Shown here: positions 20,050-32,600 of the stretch, piece after piece
Layout of the letters: every line of letters begins with the position of its first letter
Numbering within the stretch: position 1 is the stretch's first letter
From: Micropterix aruncella
Lineage: Eukaryota; Arthropoda; Insecta; Lepidoptera; Micropterigidae
Direction of reading: 5' to 3'
DNA: 64,000 nucleotides
Assembly (NCBI GenBank): GCA_944548615.1
Contig: OX155952.1
Coordinates: forward strand, 41,418,185 to 41,482,184
Notes under the pieces: model-generated
Database searches by the model: none
Seen by the model: only the letters and a program-made list of their open reading frames with translations
What the model was told of the DNA's origin: nothing
Position numbers and translations under genes: made by a program

Positions 20050-21190
20050 AGAATATTGGCTGAAAACGCAGTTACCGTAGATTTAAGATATTTTAAAATT
20101 CTTTAAAAGATGCTCTGTATTATATAGAATAAAATTCTAAACTATAGTAATTATTTCCGTCCGATTATTTTGAAAAATTTGCATTTCTTTACCCTAATGC
20201 CAAGTTAAATATTAATTGTGATTTAGTTAGCAAGTAACAGTAACAGAAATATCATTACTTAGATATTTAAGAATATAATTTAGTTAATTGTACTCCGCGT
20301 CTGTATTTCGTAAATTTTTACTTACTATTCTTGCTTTCATATCGAAAATCTCAATCATCTACTTAAATAAAATTGTATGTTTTATATGTAGTTTTTCTTT
20401 TTGATTGTGTGTCGTCACTTACGAGAACTCTCAGATTTTTTGACTATATAGCACTGGTGTCATTATCCATTCCCGGTGCTTTACGTTTAGAAATGATCTT
20501 CACGATTGCGTCAATCTAATTTGCTGTGACATTAAAGATGTCACGTACGCGCGATTCGACCGACGAAAGGATCCGAAGTTGTTGGTGATGGATACGAATC
20601 ACTAGAGGCGTCATCAGAGGGACACAGGGAAGAAATTAGGTAAGGCAGGAAGTGCAGCGGTAATGTCCACTTTAGTTTGCTCTACTAGGGCAATTGGTAT
20701 TATTGCAGTATAGGAACCTCTTCTAGATTGTTGATTTTTTAGCGCCACCAGACTATATTCACTACGCTGATTCCGAATCTGCAATAATATTTATTCGGTC
20801 TCAATAAATAAGCGAGATATAGGCATAAAAAAGCGCCAAACCCATACATTTCGGTAGGTTACGTTTTTTTTATTTTATGTAATACATAAACACCTATTTG
20901 GCGGTAGGTTAGATTAGTTTTGTTTTAAAACAACCTTAAAAACTGAGTTAATTTTTTTTTTTTTCTATGTAAATTTGGTTTAAAATTTTACGCGTCCGAA
21001 GCTTTTTTCTTTCATATTTAGCATTACAATGATCGAATCTAGTAGTACTTCTTTATTTTTTCGATTTCTGAGAAAGGTTCCTATACTGCAACAATTCCGG
21101 GCAATTTTGGAGAGGCACTGATCACGTTTACGAGACTTCTTCATTGAAGCATTGTTCATATCCCAAGGTTTCGAAATTGTCACCTCCGCG
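20050..21190. other. Intergenic, no gene seen
   Basis: AT-rich sequence after the corin-like gene. A short repeat of GGTAGGTTA occurs near 20855 and 20905. No coding exon was recognised. Confidence 0.45.
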
Positions 21191-22110
21191 ACCCAACACC
21201 TACAGGATTGGATTTTTGCTCGGATAGCAGCGTGATAAACACTGCGAGCGGAGCGAAGCGATTAGGCAGGAGCCTCCATGCGATCGGGTGAGATGACGGT
21301 TCGACGGGCGACTCGTCGTAGTTCGGTCGGTTTCGGAGTCCACCACCGAGAGCAGAAACTGCTACCTGGTTTCTTTCGAACCAACGCTGAAGTGAAGTGC
21401 TTAATCGTTCGATAGAACACGAACTGGTTGATGGGAAATCGTTAAGCCTATCACAGACGATACTCTGAAAACAGTCGTAATCGACAAGCAACATTCAAGT
21501 AGTTCTCGCGAAGGCCGATTTCTCTGCGAAACTCGATGCCGCCAGCACTACCTACGGTACGAAAGGACTACCTCTAGAGTGGAGTAAAAAAGTACACATT
21601 CAGAACTATTTGTTACTTCAGTCCTTAAATTCGATAATGCTTCTTAGCAATCAAATAGTGAAGTGCTTAATCGCTCGATAGAACACGAAGTGGTTGATGG
21701 GAAATCGTTAAGCCTATCACAGTAGATACTCCGAAAATAGTCGTAATCGACAAGCGACATTCGTGAGACGAGGGCGGAAAGAAACGGCATCCGATATTGA
21801 AAGGCGGTGACCAGAGCTGGGCGCCTCGTCATGGACAATCCGCTCCCCAAAATCTCGGGCAAAGCCCTCCGTACACAACGTTGCTAATTCCACTTGGACC
21901 GCAGAAAGTTCAAGACTGTCACAGAGCATTGATTATGTGCAAGTTAAAGGCGGCGATCACCTTCTTAGCCGCCTCAGCCCTCCCACCCCTAGTATCTTGG
22001 GTCAAAATTTCAACAATCATGCTGGCTATCGAAAGAACATTGAAATCGCCAGCCGCGATAACCGCCCGACCGCGTAGGTTGCCAGATGGATTTAAAAAAA
22101 CGAACAGTGC
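21190..22110 (-). mobile_element. R1-like LINE endonuclease remnant with local duplications
   Basis: The reverse complement of 21940-22080 reads NLRGRAVIAAGDFNVLSIA followed by a GGRAEAAKKVIAAF-like stretch. This resembles the AGDFNA block of R1/RTE-type LINE endonucleases; frames break on both sides. Within the region, 21392-21492 is repeated at 21659-21763 (AAGTGCTTAATCG..TCGATAGAACACGAA, GTTGATGGGAAATCG, AGTCGTAATCGACAAGC), and 21512-21635 duplicates 18676-18800. The remnant looks rearranged as well as decayed. Confidence 0.5.
21504..21665. repeat. Dispersed duplicate, copy 2
   Basis: Near-identical to 18668-18838 and in the same orientation about 2.8 kb downstream. It is inserted between two copies of a ~100-bp sequence. 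Confidence 0.9.
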
Positions 22111-22485
22111 TTGGGTTGCCTGGCAGTGTTTGGGCGGCTGCTAAAAACAGTCATTGGGCCATTACCACTGTGCTCAGCCGCGTACAATATTTTTGGTATT
22201 TTAATTTTTATCATTGAAGAATAAGATCTCATGGAAGATTGCTTTGTTATTGTATGACATTTGGATTAAATCAACAGAAAAAAATAATTCTAGAAAATGT
22301 CCATTTTTGGCCATTATGTGTGATGCGCTGCTAGGTACATATTATCAATCAATGACGGGCGCAGACTAATTTGAAGCCATATTTAATTCTGTCGTATTTC
22401 TATCAAATAACCCTCTTTTACAGCTAATATCTCGTCCATTGGAGCCTGTGTGCCTAAATTAGGGCCAGTAATTGTTTAGTATAGT

Positions 22486-22899
22486 TTACTGTCGAGAATA
22501 CAATTTCTCCAAGTAAGTAACAGTCAAGTATACTTTCCGAGCGTATGGTGTGAACTTTTCTTTGGGTTCATGAGTAAAATACTCCTTTCTTAGTAATAAA
22601 TGCACAGTCATGCCATAAATATGTTTAATTCTTTTTATTATAGGGTCCCGAAATGTTGTCAAGGTCCAATAAATGTCATATGACATCATTGTATTTTTTT
22701 GAAAAATCTGATCGCTATTTAGAGCTCGGGGACACCAAGGACAATGGGTATTTTCGTCACAGTCACAATTTCGTACCCACTTGTGAAGTCTGTCGTAACA
22801 CTTAATACCAAACGAAAGGTTTTTCAAAGTGTAACATTTGATTATATAGCAGCTAAGCTGTAATACGTGGCTACAAAAGTTAATGTCATGAAATTGCAA
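22486..22899 (-). CDS. Unrecognised 137-codon ORF
   Basis: A continuous minus-strand frame with ATG at 22897-22899. It is Cys-rich in one part (CDCDENTHCPWCP near residues 46-58), Tyr- and Lys-rich toward the end, and has no membrane segment. No family was recognised and no splice sites were confirmed. It may be a chance ORF or an old mobile-element fragment. Confidence 0.2.
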   Translation of the reverse strand: MQFHDINFCSHVLQLSCYIIKCYTLKNLSFGIKCYDRLHKWVRNCDCDENTHCPWCPRALNSDQIFQKNTMMSYDIYWTLTTFRDPIIKRIKHIYGMTVHLLLRKEYFTHEPKEKFTPYARKVYLTVTYLEKLYSRQ

Positions 22900-24110
22900 A
22901 ATATTTTCTTCAAATAATTACACTTTTTTAGTAAATTGCCTTATTTACTTTGTTTTATTTAAACGATACAGATATTTATATTATTTATATAGATAACATA
23001 TTTAGAAAATAACACAAACTATATACCCATATCGATATTAACTATTAATAGTAAAAATAACTGCGTCGTTTCCTAATAGGTTAGCTCTAAAATATTGCCT
23101 GCAGGCAATAAGGTCGCCTTTTCGTACGAATAAAGCGTTTTATTATTATTATTATTATTAGTACCGAGTGATTACTTATATCTGATCTTGAAACTAAAGC
23201 GGTAAAAGTTTAAAAATTAAAGAGAAACAGCCAATAAGATAGAGATAGATGAAATAATTCGAAATTTGTAATATGAAGTGTCAGCACCAATGTTTTAATT
23301 TTCCTTATAAAAAAATCGCAATATAAAACTAAAATAATTGAATATAGTAAAATATCTCATCATTGATCAGATAAAAAAACACGATGGACCTGGAATTCAT
23401 GAAAGTTAATTTGCACCTTGAAGAAATTTGTGATTTCATGACATTATATCGTCAACCACTGAAGCTGAAGGACATCAGGATGAAAATCTAAAATCATATC
23501 TGCGATCGATAGGTGTACGTAATTTTCAATTCAATTCAATTTATTTTATTGTAATTGTGGTGTAGTAACATGGCATTTTACAATTATTCAGTGCCGCACA
23601 AACTGCCTTTTAGGCGTACAATATATTTTTTATAACATGATTGCATAGTGTTATAATTATACGACATTAATGATTTAACGATAAAAAACTCATATTATAA
23701 TAATAGCAGGTACAAAATCAGTTAGGTTAGTTGTCAAAAAGTTAAATTATGTAGGTATAAAAATTATTTTACTAATAGAATTAAAATTAAACGAAAGCAT
23801 AAACAACAGTAAGTTTACCTAACTCGAATGAAAATTTTGTTACGCAATAACTTTTAAAAATACAAATAGTTTTAAACATAGTCAATAATTTAAAAAATCA
23901 ATAACAAATTTTCATATTATAACAAAAAATAAAAAAACACGCTAGATAAAACGACAATGAGGTGTTCTTAAAATCAAACATTACATATGAAAATCAAAAT
24001 AAAATATGTGAGTATAAAAACTCAGATACTATACTGAGTAAACTAAAAGCTCGATATAGAAACTTAGATAGTATAGGTAGGTACTGTATAATGCAGTCCC
24101 CTGCCTAGGG
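22900..24110. other. AT-rich intergenic with LINE tails
   Basis: No gene seen. A LINE-like 3' end lies at about 23085-23160, ending in CGTTTTATTATTATT and more TTA units. A minus-oriented tail-like TTCAATTCAATTTATTTTAT occurs at 23529-23548. The rest is AT-rich. Confidence 0.45.
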
Positions 24111-24165
24111 TTACAAGTGAAGACCTTAACGGCGATGAAGTCGAAGATCGAGAAGATCGGGGGGC

Positions 24166-24543
24166 GCCAGTTTTGCATGCGGCAATTTTGCACAAATGTC
24201 ACTTTTGATAGTTCCAAATTTGTTGAGGGCAGATTTGCAGGAGGCAACCTTGCAGGCGGCAACCTTCAGTACAGTTTTTAAGTTTTTCTGTTAGGTTAGG
24301 TTAGGTTAGGTTTTTCTTTCCCTAAAATCGAAGTGACATTAATTACCGGCATCCTTGTAGTGGATGACTTTTATACATCAAACTAAACATTAAAAAAAAT
24401 GTTTTAAGTTTTTCTGTTAGGTTAGGTTAGGTCATTTTGACATTTGCAAAACTGCCTTCTGCAAGATTGCCTTCTGCAAAACTGCCGCCTGCAAGAATGC
24501 CGTCTGCAAGATTGCCGTCTGCAAATTTGCCTTCTGCAAGTTT
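24166..24543. repeat. Inverted 15-bp tandem arrays around TTAGG runs
   Basis: At 24444-24543 about 6.5 copies of a 15-bp unit TGCAAGATTGCCGTC run head to tail with small changes. At 24166-24265 less regular copies occur in inverse orientation (GGCAACCTTGCAGGC). Between them lie TTAGG x4 (24291-24310) and another TTAGG run (24417-24432), each preceded by AGTTTTTCTG. On the minus strand the right array is open and reads as five-residue units of the type GNLAD / GSFAE, reminiscent of pentapeptide repeats. Confidence 0.8.
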
Positions 24544-25229
24544 GATGGGACCCGAGAAGATCAACTCGGTGAATTCGGCGGACAATTATGTTGAGTGTCG
24601 CGGTTGACGTTATAAAAAAAACAAACTTTATTTTAATGAATTTGACATTTAATTATACACGTCTACTCAGTACGAAGTTTACAATAATAATGACAAAGTC
24701 TTATCTGTGTTTACTCTCTAGAAAGTTCTATGGTATCAGCTTCCCGCGTCTCGTCTCTTCTTATTGGCTCCCAAGGTCAGCGAAGTCAGTTGATAGTCCT
24801 TATGCTTTATTGCTTTCTTGATAACTGCGTCCGTGTTGTTTCTGTTTTAGTGATAAGTATGTTGAGTGCTGATAAGTCCTGGAGTCATCGTAGCTGGTTC
24901 CATACTAATGGGTATCCGTTACGGGACGAGACAAGCTCAGCTGTCGGAGCTCAAATCTTCAGCCTGGTGCTAGGCAGCAGTATGACCAGTACGATGCAGA
25001 GGCCAGAGATGGGTTCAACATCAAGTCTTGTGCAGGCGGAGCGATAATGGCGGCACGGCGGCAAACTGCGATGACGAAAGGCAACGGGAAACCATCGTCA
25101 TAATTCATACTCCCTAGTTGATCTGCTTGGATCGTAAATCATGGAAATTACAACGAAAGCTACAGCCCCGAGTCTCCGGCGTCCCTTTACTGCAACAGGG
25201 GTGCTAAGAATCCCCGGAGGTAAACATAA

Positions 25230-28130
25230 ACAAAAGAAGTGTATGAATAATAGGTACGTGGAATGCTAAAGCCTTAAATAACATGGTAAGCTTGATAACG
25301 TCATCAAAGAGATGATGCGCCTATAAAAAGAGGTGATAGGAATCAGCGAGACCAAATGGTCAGTATTAAGGATGGGCATAATACCGCAGGAGGCTACGAA
25401 GGTACTGTACCTACTATTCTGGTGGAGATGACGGCTCAAAAGAATCCCATTTAGTCGCAGTACTGCTTAACCAACCTACAGCTAAAGCAGTTCGTAGTTT
25501 TATACCCCATTCCAGCCAATGTATGTTGCTATGTATCGCGGCTAAACCACAAAACATAAACATTATTCAGGTATATGCTCCGACAGCTGATAATCCACAG
25601 GAGGAAGTGGAAGAGTTTTGCGCGGAAGTTCAGACACTTATGAAGGACCTACACTAAAAAACATGATATTAATATTATTATGGGAAATTTTAAAGGCAAA
25701 GGTGGGTTTAGGGGAGAAACCAGATGTGACAGGGGTGAATGGACTAGGTATCAGAAATGACCGAGGAGAAGTTCTTATTGAGTTTTGTCAGGATGATGAA
25801 CTGATTATCACAAACACGCTATACAAGAATCACCCAAGGAGGCTCCTATACATTGACTTCACCAATGCACATACCGGATCACATAGTTAGGAATCAAATC
25901 GAGTATATAACAGTTAACAGACTATTCCGATTACGGAACTATTAAGTATCAAAAACGCCCAAACATATCCTGGGGCTGACATAAACTCTGATCATAATCC
26001 CGTAGTAGTGGGGACGTCATGTCAACTTAAAGAGCTTCGAAAAAAACCAATCACCACCCGAACAGACATAAGAAGCATACAAAAAACCAAAGAAACGAGT
26101 AAATGTGTCGAGCATCATAAACCGCTGGGATAACGAGAACAAGAATACTCAATATATAGAAGAAATAAGCAAAACTCTCACATACATGTAGCTGTTATTA
26201 ACAAAACTGTTTTAGGTCTAACGCCACATAACAAGAGGAAGATGGATGGAAGATATCTTAGATCTCATGGAAGAAAGACGTCTTCACAAGCACACAGATC
26301 CGGTCAGATACATAAATCTGAACAATACAATCAGACGGAAAATACGTGCAGCACGGTCTAAGTTCTACGAGGACAAATGTCCATGGTTATGACACCTTAG
26401 CGACAAACACGATAGCTTCAATCTACACAAAGAGATAAAAGACATGGCTGGATTGCGTAAAGGGACAAATCGAAACACGTTAGTTGATGCCAGAAGGAAT
26501 CTGCTACTGGATGCTGAGATTAAAAAGTCTACATGGAAGCTCTATGTCGAAGATATGTTCGCTGATACGACTAGAGGTATCGCAGATGCACCTTGCGATG
26601 AATCTGGTTCTCCGATAATGAGATCAGAAGTGGTTAAAGCACTACAACGTGCCAAGACCGATAAATCTCCAGGGCTAGGTCAGGCACATATAGAAGTACT
26701 AAAGCTTATTAAAGATCATGTTATAGATACAGGGACCAACTTCTTCAAATCCATCTACTCGACTGGGATCTTACCTAAAGACTGGTTAAAATCTACCTTC
26801 GTTACTCTCCCCAAGAAAACAACGGCGAAGAAATGCACTGAGTACCGCACAATAAGTCTGATAAGTCGGGTCTTTAAATTATTCCTCTCGATTGTCCATG
26901 AGATGATTAGGTTCAAGTTCGATGAACAGATTGCTGATAGCCAGTTTGGTTTCAGATCTGGGTTAGGAACCAGAAAGGCCTTGTTTGCGCTGAATGTCCT
27001 TGTTCAGAAATGCAGAGACATGCAGACCGACGTCATTATTTGCTTCATAGGCTATGAAAAAGCCTTCGACAAAAGCCGTGTCAAACACGAGATACTAATG
27101 CGTCGTCTACATAAGGTCGGTATTGATGGTAGGGATCTGAGGATCATACACAACCTCTATTGGAATCAGACCAGCTCAGTGAGAGTCGACGGTGATGAAA
27201 CCGAGGAAGTCGCTATTTGTCGATGTGTCATGCAAGGATATCTGTCGCTATCGGTCGCTATCTGTCCCTGCTTCTATTTAACTTGTACTCGGAAGCTATC
27301 ATCTCCGAAGCGCTGGAGGACCAAGAGTGGGGTATCACTATCATCGGACTAGTGGTGAATAACTTGTGATACACCGATGATGCCGCCCTTGTGGTCTCTA
27401 CGCCTGAAGATCTGCAGAAGATAGTTGATAGCGTCTACAAGTGCAGTTAGAAAGCGGGACTTTCGATGAACCTCACTAAAACAAATATTATGGTCTTTTC
27501 AAGGAACGAGTATTTGTACCCGACAATCACAATGGCAGGGACTAATTTGGAGAGAGTATCAAAATACAAGTACGGGTACCACCAGGAAGTGAAGACCCGG
27601 ATAGAGATTGCCCGTGCGTCCTTCAACAAAATGAAGAAGGTACTTTGCGATCGAAACCTCAACATCAATCTCCGAATTGCTTCAGTTACATCTGGCCAGT
27701 AGCTTTGTACGGCTGCGAAGCTTGGACCATCAAGGAAACAACCAGCAAGAAAAGCCTTTGAGATGTGGTGTTACCGAAGAATGTTGAGGATTAGCTGGGT
27801 ACATACAGTCACGAATGTGGAGGTCTACGGCGCGTCAACCGATCCCGACAACTCTTATTGATCATGAAAAAGAAGAAAACCAGTTACTTAGGATATCTGC
27901 TTCGACACGATCGGTACCAATTTCTTGAAGTAATTATGATGGCCAATATTGAAAGAAAGAGACACGCTGGAAGAAGAAGAAAGTCGTGGCTGAGAAACAT
28001 CATTGAATGGTCTGGAATAGCCAGCGCAGAAGACCTATTTCGCTTGGCACAGAATCGAAATGCATACGTAGAGCTGTCGGCCAACCTCCAATAGTGGAGA
28101 GGTACCGAAAGAAGAAGAAGAAGAGATAGA
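25230..28130 (+). mobile_element. Decayed LINE with endonuclease and reverse transcriptase
   Basis: Near 25250 the plus strand reads a TWNAKALNN-like start and then IKEMM..., followed by VIGISETKWS, the start of an APE-type endonuclease. A conserved GIRNDRGEVLIEFCQ block follows at 25750. The reverse transcriptase (26444-27352) shows YRTISLISRVFKL, SQFGFRSGLGT, GYEKAFDK, a broken MQG and YTDDAALV near 27370. Then come KTRIEIARASFNKMK and the maturation-like C-terminal block GRRRKSWLRNI near 27990. The tail ends in GAAGAAGAAGAAGA at about 28108-28121. Stops and frameshifts separate the blocks. The overall pattern is that of insect endonuclease-reverse transcriptases often misnamed craniofacial development protein 2. 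Clade not determined. Confidence 0.8.
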
Positions 28131-29280
28131 TGATCAGTGTGCGGGTGTCAGGTAAGATTCGAAACCTGTGCCGTCGAAGAAATTACTTTATTTTTAATTA
28201 GGGTTGTCTTAGCAACTTAATGGATGAAAGAGACATAGTAAAGAAGCAAGACAGAGATGTATACTCAGCGTATGGGTGGCAGGTAAGATTTAGCGCCTGG
28301 GCCGTTGTCATTCCTTCATTTTACGTTGCGTTGTTCTGAGTGTTGTCTGTTTTAATGTGATAGAACTGGCTTAAAACAAGATCTAAAGAATACATCTTAT
28401 TCTATAAAACTCTGTTACTTAAAGCAAATTGATTGCTATGCAGTGTGCCTGTAACGAGACGCACTTTTTAAGCATGTTTTTCCCAACATAATACACCCCT
28501 CCCCTTGCCCTCTGCCCTCCTCATTTCCGATCCCTGAACACTATGCAACTTCCGAGTTATTATTTAGAATATCAATGATACGGGTAATATTATAATTAGG
28601 TAGTACCATTGATTATATTGTTGTAATATTCAATGGTAATTACATACCTATTTAACTACTTTACTGTGATTTGTAATCTGTGGGGTTAATAGCAGCAATG
28701 TGCACAGCTCTATTTCCAAAATCAGAATCAAAATAGTCCATCCCTAATCAAACCGCGGGAAACCAAGAGGAAACCGACCAAATCCAAAGTCTATTTATTA
28801 AATCGGGCACATTATTATTACACTTGCTATACACTCTTACACCGTTGTATACTACTCGCCTACATAAAGTATTGTCAGACAGTCGGTGAATCATTTCTCG
28901 GAATTGACCTTGTTATGAGTCACTCGGAATCCAACGAGCCGGGGATACCGCGTTCATCTGAACGCTGGCAACGGCCAATAATGTATTGCGGGCGAATCGG
29001 TCGCTAATAAAATATATTTTAATTCGTGTATAAACCTCTAAAATGTGATTTTGATTGTAAGTGTAGACAAACACCGGTTGGCGCGTATTTCGATTAAAAA
29101 TTGATATCAAACGGACAAAATAATATGAAAGAAAATATGACGTCGTTCATCCTCCTAAAGGTAAATATAAATAAGTGCATATTTTTTAGTATCATTCTGA
29201 TTTTTATGGTCGCAGTGTTGATGTACATGATTTTTATTTTATATTGATATGATGTAGATAGTCATTTGATTCGGATAAAT
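28131..29280. other. Intergenic upstream of Shark
   Basis: No gene seen. A short direct repeat of GTGTCAGGTAAGATTCG-like sequence occurs near 28144 and 28275 (GGTGGCAGGTAAGATT). The rest is AT-rich. Confidence 0.45.
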
Positions 29281-29641
29281 GACAGCGCCAGCGGTTGAAA
29301 GAAAGAGAAGAAAATACAAAATGGCGGCTTTGTTTTGACACGGGAAAACGTCTCTGTCAACTATTTGAAACAAAAACTTTACAAAAGTTCAGTGTTTTTT
29401 CCTCAAAGAACTTGTGAGATCAAATCCTTATCGTTACGTAACTTTTCATTTAGTTTTTGTGGAATTTCAAAAGTTTTTGACGCGTGCTGTGTGGCGGGGA
29501 TCGATTATTCATGCCCTTATTATTCAATTATTTCAATAGGAAGTCTGCATTTTTGCATTCTGGTGTTTCGTGCGTCATAGCGGTGGCTCGATTTGTGAAT
29601 TATTTTTTTCCGATTCGCAGACTAATTCGTTCCTCGTCAGG
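29281..29641 (+). promoter_or_regulatory. Probable 5' region of Shark
   Basis: Contains AAAATGGCGGC at 29319, a YY1-like motif often found near insect start sites. A pyrimidine tract and TTCGCAG splice acceptor lie at about 29605-29620, just before the 5' untranslated bases leading to ATG 29642. This suggests a non-coding first exon upstream. The transcription start is not proven. Confidence 0.4.
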
Positions 29642-32600
29642 ATGAACCGCGAGGACAATGTGAATTGGTTCCATGGCAAGATTTCCAGAGAAACCGCGGA
29701 AAGACTTTTGAAAGATGGTTAGTTTTAATTTTTTTATCTTTTTACGCCTCGGGGAATAAGGCGTAGTCATAATGTATGCTAATTCTTCGGATTGTTTTCG
29801 ATTTAATTATTTCCTTTGTGATTCACTCGATGCTGGGTTACTTGAGGACATAATGCTTGTCATTCTTTTGCAGAGGGGGACGACGGAGTATTTCTTGTAC
29901 GCGAAAGCAACACTTCTCCCGGCGATTACGTTCTATCAGTTCTTCATGAGGTAATTACTCAATATAACACATTTTATAAACAAACCATCATTTCTGTCAC
30001 TATATCCATTCATCGCAGGTTGCCAGTTCAGTATTCCAACCTACCTATATAGAAGTGTAAATGATTACAACAAGCTACCATAAAATATAAAATATGTCAA
30101 TAATTATATTGCATTTAGGAAACGGATTGATCGATATTTGTTGTCTAAATGTTTATATAATTTGATTGAGTCTAATTTCAATTACACTGTGTAATCATTC
30201 GTTCATTTCCAATCGATTTTGCTATTTCTATTTCTATTGAATTGCATTCAGATTAATTTGTATCCTGTATAATATTGTAAATGTGTATTTGTACATTATT
30301 TGAAAACTATTAGCCCTCTTGTCCACACAAGTTTTTTTCGCTGTGAAAATCCACGGTTGATTCGCCGTTTCGTCATTGGGGTATTGATTACTATGGAAGC
30401 TTATCCACAGACACGGCGGCACAGTATACCCCAGACAGTAGCTTCTCTTAGAACAAAATTGAAATCAAAACGAATACGACACGAGTCGTAAGGGCTTGCA
30501 TTTGCTCGCCAAATTGCTCGCCTTGCCGTAATGCTAAATGTTTGCGTTCGTCGGGACGGACCCCTCTTCGTCGCATCCTCTTCCCGCATTGCCTTGTAGC
30601 TTGAGAGTAAAGCAACTGGTTGTTTGGTATACTGTGATGGCAACGGCTCCGTCCGTTTGTCCACGATCATGTCCGTGGACAAGCTTCCATAGTTCTCTCT
30701 TTTTGTTGTGTCATTAATTTAATTGCAGTTTTCTTTTTGAATGCATTCTATTGACTTCGAAGTAATTGTTCTGATTCTATTGTCCATGTCCATAATTGAT
30801 ACGATTCCATCGTCTATTGCTTTTATTATGTATTTTGTACAGATTTTATTTTAAAACAGGAAAAAATAATATAGAATAGTTGTAAAATTTTTATTTTTTT
30901 ATATCTACGTCCAGAGTGGGGTTTTCGAAATAAAAATACTTACTTACTTGTGAATATTTTAGGGTAGCGTCGTACATTACCAAATAAGACGTCACGGGGA
31001 AGATGCCTTCTTCTCAATCGAAGAGCACACCACTGTTCACGGGCTGGACACACTCATTCAACACTATCAAGGCGATTCAAACGGTCTCGTGACACGTCTG
31101 GCAGTCATCTGCAAAGGAGAAGCACCGCCGCACGATTCTAGAACGCACGGACGAACAAACTTACTTCATCGGTCAGTACGACAACCTAATTATCTTTTCC
31201 GTTCGTAGGCTTCTGGTAACGATAATTCATTTTCTTATTTCAGAGCCACCGAAGCGGGCGACGATCGAATTGTCGCTAATCTTCTAGCGTGCGGTTACCG
31301 TTCTCGGGACGCTCGTAACCAAGATGGCCGAACCGCCGTCGTGCTTGCGGCTCGCGGCGGCAAAGACAAAGTATTGGAGCTGTTGCTCAAAGCTGGTACA
31401 TCGCCTTCGACTAGAGACTCCACTGGATATACTGCTCTTCATGTTAGTTTTATGCTGCATTAAATCAAAAGTTCACAATAATACATGGGTCTATAGTTAC
31501 ACATCTAGATTCTAAAGAACAGGGTAATTCTAAGATGGGTTCCCGGGCATGCAGGAATCGAAGGAAATGAAAAACCGACGAACTTGCTAAGACGGGAGCA
31601 AAGGGAACGTTATACGGCCCTGAACCTTGCTGTGGCGTACCAAAAAGCCTTGCAAACCTAATTCTCAAACAAATATGTTTAAAACAATCCCTCAACCACT
31701 GGAACAACACGCCAGGGTTGAATCAATACAAAGCGCTAATTAAGGCCTACGATCCTAAAACGGCCCGTGAGGCCTTATCGCTAAATAGGAACAATCTACG
31801 CATACTGGTGAGGGCGCTCACGGGGGCATTGTGGCCTCAACAAACACATGTACAACCTCAAGCTCCGAGACACAAAAATGTGCAGGTTCTGCTAAGGGGC
31901 AGAGGAAACTCCCCTGTGCGAGTGTGGCCCGCTGATGCGTAAAAGATACATCCACTTGGGTGGTCATTACCTCCAACCTAAGGAGGTAAAACAATCTGAC
32001 GCCAAAAGCCTGTTGCGGTTCTTAAATGACACGAGGCCTAGTGCAGAACTATAGTAGGTGGCGAACACAATAGATCAGCAATGGTCGCAGTGTTACAAGG
32101 CTCATTAAGACCTTAGAAAAGCCCCACACAACAAATAAAATAAATATGCATCTAGGGGAAGAAAATGTCAAAAAATCCCCGTCCATGGCAGTTAGTTTCA
32201 TATTGTAATTTCTTTTTTACAGTACACATGTCAGCTAAACCTGCCATCGACCGCCAAGGTTCTTCTAGAGGGCGGGGCAAATGTGCAACTTCGGCACGCC
32301 GCCTCCGGTAGAGTTCCCCTACATGACGCTGCAGAAAATGGACACATCGAATGTATTAGGGTAATGGACTCCATTTCTTTTCATCATAAAATAATTAAAA
32401 ACGGATTTTATCGCATGACGTCGGTGGCAGCGATATTTCAGCATTGTTGCTAACACAGTCAGTCAGTCGTCGGTTGTCGTTTATTAGGCAGCTTTATATA
32501 AAAAGTATCATCCATTTTCACAAAAATCTCAGCAAACATGTGACCAGAACATCCTATCACAACACCAGATCAGCAACAGTTGAACAATACCTTGTCCCTG

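Noticed and set aside
24291..24432. TTAGG runs as a telomere or telomeric fusion
   Set aside because: Only about three to four units each, inside a repeat with its own structure; too short for telomeric DNA.
24444..24543. CRISPR-like array
   Set aside because: 15-bp units are contiguous with no spacers; this is a eukaryotic tandem repeat.
25618..25890. Host gene in the 90-codon ORF
   Set aside because: Sits between endonuclease and reverse-transcriptase blocks of one decayed LINE in the same orientation.
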